Shown one piece after another: positions 25,812-34,396 of a stretch of 64,000 nt of DNA. This DNA comes from Chthoniobacteraceae bacterium (lineage in GTDB: Bacteria; Verrucomicrobiota; Verrucomicrobiia; Chthoniobacterales; Chthoniobacteraceae), in NCBI GenBank assembly GCA_947479475.1, contig CANJZW010000009.1, positions 1 to 64,000 on the forward strand. Reading direction: 5' to 3'. Every line of letters begins with the position of its first letter. Position 1 is the stretch's first letter. The notes under the pieces are model-generated. The model made no database searches and had not been told where the DNA came from. It saw nothing but the letters and a program-made list of their open reading frames with translations. The position numbers and the translations under genes were made by a program.

Positions 25812-26753
25812 TTAATCAAACCTGTTGTGGAGCCAGGTGTAGGGAAAATCATTTCCCGGACAGTCCGTGGGCCAGCGTGGCGGGTTGATTTCGCGGTGCG
25901 CTTTGACCACGGCCCATTTGTTATCCACTTTGCCGACACGCTGGCGCAGGTAGCGGAGGAGCTCATCGAGCGCGTCGAGTTGTTTTTGAGTGGGTTTTTC
26001 CTGGTTGAAGTCGCCGACCAGACAGATGCCGAGAGCGATGTTGTTCAGGTAGTCACTGTGTACATGCCCGCCGTTGATCTGTCTGCGCCAGCGATTACCA
26101 ACTTCGATCTCGCCATCTCCGGAGGACGTTCCATTGCCGATAACGAACTGGTAGGCGAGGCCGTTTGGCATCTTGCGGACGTTGGTGTGGTAGAACTCAA
26201 ATGCTTTGGCGTTGCCTTGCCGTGTTCCGCTGTTGTGGACGACTAAGTACCGCCAGCGGGCTTTCTTCACGGGGGCGCGGTCGATCTGCTCCCTCAGTGA
26301 TTTTGGTAAATACTTCCAGCGGGTAAACCAACCAAAGAACGCGGGCGGTTGCATGCCGGCTTTGGAATCAAAGCCCGATTTTTCGATCAGGAGAGGGGCG
26401 ATCTCTTTAACCTGCCCGTTTTTTGGAGCGGTCTCTGTAGGCTGGCCCTTTGATAGAGAGGAGGCAGGGGCGCTTGCCGGTTTGGCTGGCTCTGGACTGG
26501 GGGCAGAAACGGGTTGCTCGACGGGCTTGCGGGCTGGGGCTTTTTGGGGAGTCGGATGCGGCTTGGGTTTTGGCTTTGGTTTGGTTTTTTGGGGCGAGGC
26601 GGGTTTTGGGCGAGCGGGTTGGACGGTTTCCTCGCGGCTTTTCAGAAACTTGCGTCTCTTGTCTTCGTCGTCAGTCTGCTGCGCGGGTCCCTCCTGCAAG
26701 GGAAGCAGGGTTAGAGCGCAGAGGCAGACAGTGAAGGTGGAGCGGAAAGACAC
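25812..26753 (-). CDS. N-acetylmuramoyl-L-alanine amidase (Amidase_2) with Pro/Lys linker
   Basis: This 313-aa exported protein has a signal peptide (STFTVCLCALTLLPLQ), a low-complexity Pro/Lys/Ala linker (residues about 40-110, with KPKPKPKPHPT), then the zinc amidase domain. Zinc-site residues are visible as His in YLVVHNSGTRQG, His in GGHVHSDYLNN and Cys in TDCPGNDFP. It would cut the amide between MurNAc and L-Ala in peptidoglycan. The linker could span or bind the cell wall. It is transcribed divergently from the ABC operon, with 221 bp between. Confidence 0.88.
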   Translation of the reverse strand: MSFRSTFTVCLCALTLLPLQEGPAQQTDDEDKRRKFLKSREETVQPARPKPASPQKTKPKPKPKPHPTPQKAPARKPVEQPVSAPSPEPAKPASAPASSLSKGQPTETAPKNGQVKEIAPLLIEKSGFDSKAGMQPPAFFGWFTRWKYLPKSLREQIDRAPVKKARWRYLVVHNSGTRQGNAKAFEFYHTNVRKMPNGLAYQFVIGNGTSSGDGEIEVGNRWRRQINGGHVHSDYLNNIALGICLVGDFNQEKPTQKQLDALDELLRYLRQRVGKVDNKWAVVKAHREINPPRWPTDCPGNDFPYTWLHNRFD

Positions 26754-26974
26754 CCGCTGACTCTAGCAAACTTGCCGTTTCCTGCAAGGAGGGCCAAATA
26801 TGAAAAGAGGGGCGGCGGCTTTTTCCCGTTTTTCCTACCGTGTTTATTTGTTCGGATTGTAGCTATTTACACTGAACCTCCCGAGATTCCGGGCGGTTTT
26901 CGGGGTGGACTACAGAAAGGCTTTTTCAACTTGGAAAACGCACAGTGGCGCAGGCGGAGCCCAACCGGTAAAGT

Positions 26975-27661
26975 ATGACGGTGACCATTCCCGCTCCCGT
27001 TCTTGAGTGCCGATCTGTTTCAAAGCAGTACGATCTGCGCCCCGTGCTGCGCGAGGTGTCGTTGCGTCTTTTTTCCGGGGAACGGCTAGCGCTCACGGGG
27101 CCTTCTGGCAGTGGGAAAACGACGCTTTTGAACTGTCTGGGGGGAATCGACCGTCCGGATTCTGGATCCGTCCTCATTGCGGGGGAGGATCTGACCCAAA
27201 TGGATGGGGAAGCGCTGGCGATTTTGCGGAGGCGCAGGATTGGGAATGTTTTTCAGTTTTTTCATCTGCTGCCGACTCTGAGCGTGCGCGAGAACGTGGA
27301 GTTTCCATTGGTTCTGCTGGGGGTTGCCCCAGAGGAATGTCGAGACCGCGCCGCCCGCCTGCTGGAAAGGGTAAAGTTGTGGCACCGTGCGGAGGCTCTG
27401 CCCTCGCACCTTTCCGGGGGAGAGATGCAGCGTTGCGCCATCGCGCGCGCTCTGGCGCATGCGCCTCGTGTGATTTTGGCCGACGAACCGACGGGCAATC
27501 TGGATTCAGTGAACAGCGCGAACATCCTCGAGTTGCTGCGGGAGTTGAGCGGAGAGTTTGAAACAGCTCTGGTTCTGGTGACCCACAGCGAGGAGGCGGC
27601 GCGGATTTGTCAGCGGGAGGTGCGCATGCGGGACGGGGTTTTAGAGGAGGTCAGGGGGTGA
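26975..27661 (+). CDS. ABC transporter ATP-binding protein (LolD/MacB type)
   Basis: This 228-aa ATPase has Walker A GPSGSGKTTLLNC, the Q-loop in NVFQFFHLLPTLS, the signature LSGGEMQRCAIARAL, and Walker B ILADEPTGNLDS, which is typical of the LolD/MacB/FtsE group that works with FtsX-type permeases. It is coupled to the permease by a GTGA overlap, and a lipocalin-like gene follows. This order (ATPase, permease, AttH) matches the attEFGH-type systems of other bacteria, whose cargo is not established. Confidence 0.93.
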   Translation: MTVTIPAPVLECRSVSKQYDLRPVLREVSLRLFSGERLALTGPSGSGKTTLLNCLGGIDRPDSGSVLIAGEDLTQMDGEALAILRRRRIGNVFQFFHLLPTLSVRENVEFPLVLLGVAPEECRDRAARLLERVKLWHRAEALPSHLSGGEMQRCAIARALAHAPRVILADEPTGNLDSVNSANILELLRELSGEFETALVLVTHSEEAARICQREVRMRDGVLEEVRG

Positions 27662-30357
27662 GTTCCTCGTTGGAAAGAGCTTCGCCAGTGCCCGGGCGCG
27701 TGGTTTGGAATCTGCTGCGTCGATTTACGTGGCGGCATTGGAAAGGTCAGCCGCTCAGAAGCCTCCTGCTTCTGTTGCTGCTTTCGCTCGGGGTCGCCGT
27801 TTTTTTGTCGATCCGTCTTGCCAACCGCGCGGCGGTCGCGAGCTTCACCAACTTCGCCGGCGTTCTCTCTCAGCAGGCGGACGCCACCATTGCGGCGCCC
27901 GCTGGATTGCTCCCCGAAACCGTTTTGGAAGAATTGCGGCGCAAGACAGCCGTCAGAGGCAGCGATGCTTTGGCGGGATTGGAGCTTATCCCAATCGTGG
28001 AAACCGTCTGCGCCCCTCCTCGCACCGGCGAGGACAGCCGCATGGGAACCAGGGCGAGTTTTACGCTGATTGGAGTCGACCTCGTCGCTCTTCAGAATTT
28101 TGCGGCCCAACAGAAGTTCGATCGCCGTTGGTTTGATCAAAAAGTCGAGGGCGCCGAGAAGAACGGGATGGACGGGGAGCAGGCTCTGGTGCGGCTTTTA
28201 ACCCGGAGCAACGCGGTTTTTTGTTCCGCAAAGCTAGCGGCAAGGGAGGGGCTGCAGGTGGGCTCCACGCTGGTTGCGGTGGTGAATGATCAGGCTGTCA
28301 CCTTTGAAATAGCGGGGGTCATTCCAGGGAGGGCGGACCAACCGGAATCCCCCGCCGGGCTCCTCGTCATGGACCTGCCTGCGCTACAGGTGCTCACTGG
28401 GAAAGTGGGCGGATTCGACAGGATTGAGTGTCTTTTTCCCAGCGCTGCCCGGGAGGGGGCGAATCGGGAAATCCTTCTGGAGCGGTTGCGGCGCGCGGTG
28501 GCCGGGGTGGCATCGGTGCGGACGGCGGAGTCACGCCGGATGGCGGCGGAGTTGATGACGCGGGGGTTCCGCTTAAACCTGACGATTCTGTCGCTCCTGG
28601 CGCTTTTGGTGGGGCTGTATTTGATTTTTCAGGCGCTGGACGCGGCGGTGGTGCGTCGAAGGAGTGAAATTGCGGTATTGCGAGCGCTCGGAGTGCGGGA
28701 TTCGGAGGTGCGCCGGGCCTGGCTGTGGGAGGCGGCTTTGTTGGGGGTCGGCGGCGGCGTGCTGGGCGTGGCGGGAGGATGGGCGCTGGCCCAGGGAACC
28801 GTGCGCGCGGTGTCCCAGACGGTGAATTCTTTGTACTACGCCAACAACACGGAGGCTGCAGGATTGCATTTTGGTGAGGCGCTTACTGCGTTTTTGTTGG
28901 CGGTGGTGTGCAGTGTTTTGGCGGGTTGGCTTCCGGCAAAACGCGCAGCGTCCACGCCGCCGGCGCAGCTTTGGGCGCAGGGTGGTAGGGCCGCGGCCAC
29001 GGGGGGTGAGTCGAGATTGCGGAGCGTGGTGGGTTGGGGGCTTTTGACCCTTTCTGTGGGGCTGGCTTTTTGCCCGCCGCTAACGTTTCAGGGGGGGGCG
29101 CGTTTTGCCCTCGCGGGTTATTTCAGCGCACTTTTCGGAGTGGTGGGAGCTGGGATTCTTGCGGGAGACAGCCTGCGATTCGCCGCCTGGCTGGGTGCAT
29201 GGGTGGCCCGGCGTTCTGCCTCGAGGAAGCTTGCCATCAGTCATTTGCGGGCGCCCACGAGTCGTCATCGCTGGGCTGCGGCAGGATTGCTCTGCGCCGT
29301 TTCCATGACGGGTGGGATGTCTGTGCTGGTGGGCAGTTTCGAGCACAGCGTGAGCGAATGGATCGGACACCTTCTCCAGGCGGATATCTACCTGACGAGC
29401 GATGCCAACCAGGCTGCCACGGCCTACAACCGGATTCCGGCTTCCACTTGGAAGCAGGTCACCGGAGATTCAGCGGTTGCAGACTGGGACGCGTTGCTTC
29501 TGGTTCCGGTGGAATTTGGAGGCGGCGGTATCCGACTGGCGGGGAGCGATCTGGGTTTTTATCACCGTCATCATCAATTTAGTTGGTTGAAGGAGCCGCT
29601 TTCAGAGGAGATTTTTGAGGTTCAAAAAAATGCGGGTCGTTGCGTGGTGAGCGAGTCGTTTGCCGCGCGGTTTCGTGTGGCGCGCGGGGAATCGATTTGT
29701 ATTCCGACACCTTCGGGCGAACGGGTGCTTGAAGTTGCTGGAGTCTATACGGATTACGGGGACGATCAGGGCATCGTGATGGTGGACCGGACTCATCTCC
29801 AGGAGTGGGTGGGAACGCAGGAGGTGAGCACTCTCTCGCTCACGTTGCGGGCGGGCGAAGACCCTGAGGCAGTGCGGGCGCGTTTGCGAAACAGTCACAC
29901 TGGTCTTGCGGTATTCACGAACGTGCATCTGCGGGGTGAGGTGATGCGGATTTTCAGGCAGACTTTTGCAATCACCTACGCGCTTGAGGCTATCGGCGTC
30001 GGTGTTGCCCTGGCTGGATTGGGAATGACTTTGGCGAGTATTTTAGCTGAGAGGCGCGCCGAACTGACCACTCTCCGGGCGCTGGGAATGTCGCGTCGCG
30101 ATATCGCGCAGGTGGCCGCGTGGGAGGGGGCGGTTCTCGCATTTTGTGGCACGGCCGGGGGTTTGGTGAGCAGCCTGGGGCTGGGTGCATTGTTGATTTT
30201 TGTCATCAACAAACAAACTTTTGGCTGGACATTGCAGCCGGCCATCCCACTGCGTGCCTTGTTGTTGCTTGGGGTGGCTGTTCCAGTTGTTGGAGCGGTT
30301 GTCGCTTGGACTGTGGGCCGTTTTGGTGCGGATCTCCCTGCCGACCGTACGAGATGA
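27658..30357 (+). CDS. FtsX-type ABC permease, double length
   Basis: This 899-aa permease starts at GTG 27658, overlapping the ATPase stop; an upstream ATG at 27607 would overlap further. Helices are seen near residues 33-50, in three around 300-440, in a middle group (about 455-520), and in three in the last 130 residues. Two FtsX domains with large periplasmic parts are therefore present in one chain, as in the LolC/E- or MacB-like permeases with eight or more helices. In attEFGH systems this role may be split over two genes. The motif RRSEIAVLRALGV and its repeat RRAELTTLRALGM mark the two FtsX cores. Substrate is unknown; a lipid or lipoprotein is plausible. Confidence 0.88.
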   Translation: MSSSLERASPVPGRVVWNLLRRFTWRHWKGQPLRSLLLLLLLSLGVAVFLSIRLANRAAVASFTNFAGVLSQQADATIAAPAGLLPETVLEELRRKTAVRGSDALAGLELIPIVETVCAPPRTGEDSRMGTRASFTLIGVDLVALQNFAAQQKFDRRWFDQKVEGAEKNGMDGEQALVRLLTRSNAVFCSAKLAAREGLQVGSTLVAVVNDQAVTFEIAGVIPGRADQPESPAGLLVMDLPALQVLTGKVGGFDRIECLFPSAAREGANREILLERLRRAVAGVASVRTAESRRMAAELMTRGFRLNLTILSLLALLVGLYLIFQALDAAVVRRRSEIAVLRALGVRDSEVRRAWLWEAALLGVGGGVLGVAGGWALAQGTVRAVSQTVNSLYYANNTEAAGLHFGEALTAFLLAVVCSVLAGWLPAKRAASTPPAQLWAQGGRAAATGGESRLRSVVGWGLLTLSVGLAFCPPLTFQGGARFALAGYFSALFGVVGAGILAGDSLRFAAWLGAWVARRSASRKLAISHLRAPTSRHRWAAAGLLCAVSMTGGMSVLVGSFEHSVSEWIGHLLQADIYLTSDANQAATAYNRIPASTWKQVTGDSAVADWDALLLVPVEFGGGGIRLAGSDLGFYHRHHQFSWLKEPLSEEIFEVQKNAGRCVVSESFAARFRVARGESICIPTPSGERVLEVAGVYTDYGDDQGIVMVDRTHLQEWVGTQEVSTLSLTLRAGEDPEAVRARLRNSHTGLAVFTNVHLRGEVMRIFRQTFAITYALEAIGVGVALAGLGMTLASILAERRAELTTLRALGMSRRDIAQVAAWEGAVLAFCGTAGGLVSSLGLGALLIFVINKQTFGWTLQPAIPLRALLLLGVAVPVVGAVVAWTVGRFGADLPADRTR

Positions 30358-31529
30358 AAATACGACTTCTTATCCTCAGCGCCCTCTCCTGCCTCTTATC
30401 GACTCCCTTTGAGGGCGCGCCACTGCCGGTAGCTCCGGGAGATTTTACGCCTCAGCCGCTTGTCGAAAAGACGGCTGATGGATTCCGTGTGCCGCAGCCC
30501 GGGCATCGGTTTGAGTTTCCCAGAGACCACGGCTCTCATCCGGAATTTAAGGTGGAATGGTGGTACTTGACGGGACATTTGTTCGGCCCTGACAAGGAGC
30601 GGTTCGGTTTCCAAGCGACCTTTTTTCGGAAGGCCACCACGCCGGCTTCTGCTGAAAGCGTGGCGGGGGCAAAAGCGTTCCGCGCGGATGAAATTTTTCT
30701 GTTTCACGCGGCTCTGCTGGAGGTGGGAAGCGGGCGGTTTATCCATACGGAGCGGCTGGCCCGCTCTGGGTGGGATGCGGGCGCCTCCGTTGAAAAACTT
30801 TCCGTGCACGTAGGCGAGGCGCGTCTGCGAGGGGAGGAATCTCAAAAGAATCGTTTCACGTTGGATGCTTCCATTCGCGAGGAGGGCGGCTTTTCGCTCG
30901 ATTTAGAGGCGCTTAAACCTTTGGTGGTTTTCGGCAACGATGGGGTCTCTCGCAAGGGGGACTCCCCGACGGCAGCAAGTTGGTATCTAACGTTCCCCAG
31001 AATGAAGGCGGTTGGCGAAGTGCGCATCAAAGATCGGCTGGTTCCAGTGGAGGGCAAGGTCTGGATGGACCATGAAATTAGCAGCAGCCAGCTTACGGGT
31101 GAGCAGGCTGGGTGGGATTGGGCTGGCATCCAATTTGAAGATGGCCGTGAAATCATGGTCTATCGTCTCAGGCGGAAGGATGGAACGACGGACCCGGCGT
31201 CGGCCTTGGCCTGGGTGGACGCTGACGGCAAAACGACACACTATGGAGCCTCAGAGTTCAAGTGGGAGGCCTCTGGTCAGTGGCGCAGCCCAGTCAGTGG
31301 GGCGAAGTATCCGCTGCCAGTGCACTTGAGCGCTCCCGACCCTGCGACAGGGAAGACGGTCGAATGGACTTTGCAGCCGCTCGCAAACCAGCAGGAGCTG
31401 GATGGGGCCGTGAGTGGGGTGCCCTACTGGGAGGGCGCCTGCCGGGTTTTGTCGGCGGGGCGCGAAGTGGGGGCGGCCTACGTGGAGCTCACCGGTTACG
31501 CGGGGGCGCTGGGCCGCGCATTGCGATAA
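30354..31529 (+). CDS. AttH/CrtC lipocalin-like secreted protein
   Basis: The start at 30354 overlaps the permease stop (ATGA) and gives 391 aa with a signal peptide (IRLLILSALSCLLSTPFEG). The AttH/CrtC-type domain (PF07143) is recognised by HPEFKVEWWYLTGHLFG, FGFQATFFR, and VWMDHEISSSQLTGEQAGWDW. Members bind or hydrate hydrophobic molecules such as carotenoids; here it more probably delivers or accepts the substrate of the upstream ABC system. The 178-aa secreted gene begins 112 bp later and has its own promoter. Confidence 0.88.
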   Translation: MKIRLLILSALSCLLSTPFEGAPLPVAPGDFTPQPLVEKTADGFRVPQPGHRFEFPRDHGSHPEFKVEWWYLTGHLFGPDKERFGFQATFFRKATTPASAESVAGAKAFRADEIFLFHAALLEVGSGRFIHTERLARSGWDAGASVEKLSVHVGEARLRGEESQKNRFTLDASIREEGGFSLDLEALKPLVVFGNDGVSRKGDSPTAASWYLTFPRMKAVGEVRIKDRLVPVEGKVWMDHEISSSQLTGEQAGWDWAGIQFEDGREIMVYRLRRKDGTTDPASALAWVDADGKTTHYGASEFKWEASGQWRSPVSGAKYPLPVHLSAPDPATGKTVEWTLQPLANQQELDGAVSGVPYWEGACRVLSAGREVGAAYVELTGYAGALGRALR

Positions 31530-31600
31530 CCGGGCCTGCGATTGGAGCGGACAGGGGTCGGTGAAGCGGTTTTTGGCCGCGCCATTCTGGGCGCTGGCCG

Positions 31601-31630
31601 TTGACACTGTATGCCTCTCGAGCCTAGAAT
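31601..31630 (+). promoter_or_regulatory. Strong sigma70-type promoter
   Basis: TTGACA (31601-31606) is a perfect -35; TAGAAT (31625-31630) is a 5/6 -10; spacing is 18 bp. The predicted start near 31637 lies only 5 nt before the ATG at 31642, so the transcript may be nearly leaderless. Confidence 0.65.
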
Positions 31631-31641
31631 ACGCCTCCTTG

Positions 31642-32178
31642 ATGAGATTCATCCCTCTCGCACTGGCGGTCGCTGTTTCCCTTTTTGCGTCGTTCTCTAA
31701 TACGGAGGCGTCCAAGGCGAACACTGCTGCAGTGAAGCCGGTGCCTGTGGCTGCCCCTCTACCGCTGGCTTTGGATGACAGTTTCCAGGTGGAAAAGGTT
31801 TTTTCGGTGCTTGTTGACCCGGCCGTCACAGGAGCGGTGAGTTCCACGTGGCTTCAAATGGAGAGCGCTCGCCGTTATTTTGGAGCGATCAACTCTTTTG
31901 AGCAGCGTCTGCGAGATGGCCATTCGTACACGATTCATTGGCGGGTTCGTCCCGCCGCGAAGAATGATGTGACGGTGCGGTTTGAATACCGCCAGCAAAA
32001 GCTTGGTTCGCATGTGCAGACCAAAGACGCGACCTACTCGAAAGCCTCCGGCTCGATGCAGACAGAGTTTACGGTTCAGGGCGACGAATACCATCAGGAC
32101 GGCTCGGTGACCGCTTGGCGCGTCCTTTTGATCCAGGCTGGTCGTGTTGTGGGGCTTCAGCAAAGCTTCCTTTGGTAA
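31642..32178 (+). CDS. Small secreted protein of unknown function
   Basis: Starting at ATG 31642 gives 178 aa with a signal peptide (RFIPLALAVAVSLFASFSNTEA). The mature part has FSVLVDPAVTGAVSSTW, RDGHSYTIHWRVRP and VRFEYRQQKLGSHVQTK and looks beta-rich. I do not recognise a family. It is the first gene behind a strong promoter and is followed 12 bp later by a STAS gene, which in turn overlaps the oligosaccharyltransferase-like gene. A longer reading frame reaching back to 31414 overlaps the AttH gene and is disfavoured. Confidence 0.72.
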   Translation: MRFIPLALAVAVSLFASFSNTEASKANTAAVKPVPVAAPLPLALDDSFQVEKVFSVLVDPAVTGAVSSTWLQMESARRYFGAINSFEQRLRDGHSYTIHWRVRPAAKNDVTVRFEYRQQKLGSHVQTKDATYSKASGSMQTEFTVQGDEYHQDGSVTAWRVLLIQAGRVVGLQQSFLW

Positions 32179-32190
32179 ACCCTCTTTTTT

Positions 32191-32694
32191 GTGAGTACCC
32201 CTTCGTCCATTCAGGTGGGAGTCGCCCAAGGCGTGGTTTGGATCAAGGTGGAGGGAAAGGGTAGTTTTCAAAACAGCACTTCCCTCAAGGAGTTTTCAAA
32301 AGAGATGGTTGCCCGAGGGCACCGTCATTTTGTGATCGATCTGAACGCCTGCCCGGTCATGGATTCCACTTTCATGGGAACGATCGCTGGTCTGGCACTT
32401 AAAATTCGGACCGAGGGCAACGGAGAAATCCAGGTGGTCAACTTGAACGAGCGCAACCATTCGCTTTTGTGCAACCTGGGGTTGGATCAACTGCTCAAAG
32501 TCGAAGACAGCCCGGTCGCTTCGGCGAGTCCCAGTCAAACTTGTACGCTTAAGGATACCGCCACCGATAAACTTTCCGAGGCCAAAACCATGCTGGAGGC
32601 ACACGAGGCAGTCGTGGCAGCGGCCCCCGAGAACGTCGCGAAGTTTAAGGACGTGTTGGAGTTTCTCAGACAGGATATTCAAGCGCGGCAGTGA
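32191..32694 (+). CDS. STAS-domain protein (anti-sigma-antagonist type)
   Basis: This 167-aa protein with a GTG start has an N-terminal STAS domain (residues 8-105) with HFVIDLNACPVMDSTFMGT. Ser59 is in the place of the phosphorylated serine of SpoIIAA-type proteins (MDSS), so it could be a target of a serine kinase. After residue 105 comes a helical extension ending in QDIQARQ. It could switch a partner in regulation, or, as in MlaB, help an ABC system; it is not next to an Mla-type ABC. It is co-transcribed with the genes on both sides (12-bp gap; GTGA overlap). Confidence 0.85.
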   Translation: MSTPSSIQVGVAQGVVWIKVEGKGSFQNSTSLKEFSKEMVARGHRHFVIDLNACPVMDSTFMGTIAGLALKIRTEGNGEIQVVNLNERNHSLLCNLGLDQLLKVEDSPVASASPSQTCTLKDTATDKLSEAKTMLEAHEAVVAAAPENVAKFKDVLEFLRQDIQARQ

Positions 32695-34319
32695 ACCCTC
32701 CGATCCAAGGCTTTTCACTTTGGGTTAAAAAGGGACTGTTTTCCAAAGGTGCCCGCTTTTGGTGGATTTTCTTCGGACTCCTTGTTCTTGGATTGGGCAT
32801 CCGTTTCCACAATCTCACCGAGATTCTGGTGGGGGGGCGTTTCTATTTTGTGGATGCCGACTGTTATTCCCGAATGAGCCGGGCGCAGCGGATTTCCGAA
32901 GCTCCAGGCACGGTCGTGCGCCATCAGGATTTTGAAAACTGGCCGGAGGGAGTTGTTTCTCATGCCACCGCTCCGTTTGATTATGCGATCGTTGGTTTGG
33001 AAAGAATCGTACGGTGGACGTGGCCACAGAGCGGGCGGTTTGCAGTGTTGCGGGAGTCGACGTTGGATTTGGCAGGGGCTCTCGTTTCGCCCTTGATCGG
33101 GCTTTTGACCTGTGTGTTTTTGGCGGCATGGTCGGCGGGTTTCCGGGGAGGAGAGCACGCTCCCGCATGGTGGGCTGTGCCGTTACTTGCCGCGGTAAGC
33201 CCGCCCCTCGTCCATGCCACTGTTTTTGGCAGACCAGACCATCAGTCGCTGTTGCTTCTGTTTCTTGCTGTTGCGGTGGGGGCGGAACAACGGATGCAGA
33301 GCGCACCCTCGAGGGGGTGGGCCTGGGCCGGAGGACTGGCCTGGGGGGGAGCGCTCTGGGTGTCGCTTTACGAGCCATTGGTATTGTTGGGGACCGTTTT
33401 TCTGCTCGGACTCTTGTTCTGGCGGCCAAGTTGGACGGGACATGTGCGCTTGCACTGGGGGGCGGGGCTGCTCGTCCCCTTGGTGAGCGGTTGGCTGGTG
33501 GACGGCATCCGCATTGTGCCGCCTGATTCCCGCTGGAAGGAAGTCCTTGTACGTTGGGGAAGTACGATCGGTGAGCTGCACAAGGTTGATAACGTGGGCA
33601 GGCTTTCCGATTGGACTGGGGTGCTGATTTGGATTGTTCCCCCGGGGTTGCTTTGGCTGGCGCGCCGAGAGGGGCGAGTGGTTTTGGGATGGCTGGTCAT
33701 GCTCCTTGTCACGGCTGGGTTGACGCTCTGGCAGGCTCGTTGGAGCCCCTATTTCGCGCTCGTCTTCCTTTTTTGTTTGCCCCCTTTTTTCTCTCTCGTG
33801 TCGTCCCCCCGGCGCCTTGGGTTCGCTTTCCTGGTGTCTTTATGGCCGGTGATTACGGAATGGGAGTCCCGCTTGTTTCCGGATGCCCGCACCTCCGAGC
33901 ATCGCTATATGGAGCGTTCCGAACGTATCAATACGCGATTGGCGGCAGAAAGAATGCGTTCGCCGGAGCGACTTCCGTTTATCGCCGCGTGGTGGCATTC
34001 GCCATCGCTGGCCTACTGGTCCGGCCAACCCGCGGTTTCTGGCAGTGGGCACGAGGGCATTTCGGGGATTTTTGATGCGGCGCACTTTTTCCTCAGTACC
34101 ACACCGGAGGAGGCGCTGGAGATCCTCAGGCGGCGGGGTGTTCGCTTGGTGGTGGCGAGTGACAGTGCGCGCGCTGTAGAAAATTCGAGCGTGATCCTCG
34201 GCCGGTCCGTTGTGGAAAAGCCCATGGCGGAATGGCTGTGGCAATCCAATCTTTCAGAGGTCTGGGGCCTGGAGGGAGAGGGAAATGTGACGACGTTCCG
34301 CGTGCTTCGCGTGCGCTGA
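32691..34319 (+). CDS. STT3/PglB-like oligosaccharyltransferase membrane protein
   Basis: This 542-aa GT-C-type membrane protein has a start overlapping the STAS stop (GTGA). Ten or more hydrophobic segments are seen. STT3 features are in order: a DxD in the first external loop (Asp55, Asp57 in FVDADCYSRM), GRPDHQ (Asp183, His184) like the GxxDHH motif, STIGELHKV (Thr292-Glu295) like the TIxE motif, and AAWWHSPSLAYWSGQP (Trp434, Trp435) in the place of WWDYG. The Asp-Tyr-Gly of WWDYG is His-Ser-Pro here, so acceptor specificity or activity may differ. Family members attach glycans from polyprenyl carriers to Asn. No glycan-synthesis genes are adjacent. Family confidence is fair; N-glycosylation activity is not shown. 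Confidence 0.7.
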   Translation: MNPPIQGFSLWVKKGLFSKGARFWWIFFGLLVLGLGIRFHNLTEILVGGRFYFVDADCYSRMSRAQRISEAPGTVVRHQDFENWPEGVVSHATAPFDYAIVGLERIVRWTWPQSGRFAVLRESTLDLAGALVSPLIGLLTCVFLAAWSAGFRGGEHAPAWWAVPLLAAVSPPLVHATVFGRPDHQSLLLLFLAVAVGAEQRMQSAPSRGWAWAGGLAWGGALWVSLYEPLVLLGTVFLLGLLFWRPSWTGHVRLHWGAGLLVPLVSGWLVDGIRIVPPDSRWKEVLVRWGSTIGELHKVDNVGRLSDWTGVLIWIVPPGLLWLARREGRVVLGWLVMLLVTAGLTLWQARWSPYFALVFLFCLPPFFSLVSSPRRLGFAFLVSLWPVITEWESRLFPDARTSEHRYMERSERINTRLAAERMRSPERLPFIAAWWHSPSLAYWSGQPAVSGSGHEGISGIFDAAHFFLSTTPEEALEILRRRGVRLVVASDSARAVENSSVILGRSVVEKPMAEWLWQSNLSEVWGLEGEGNVTTFRVLRVR

Positions 34320-34396
34320 AGGTTCGTCGCCGAGCCTGGAACGCTCACTGGTTTCTCTCTATCTCAGAAAGGCTTCTGCAAATCTGAACGACGGGG

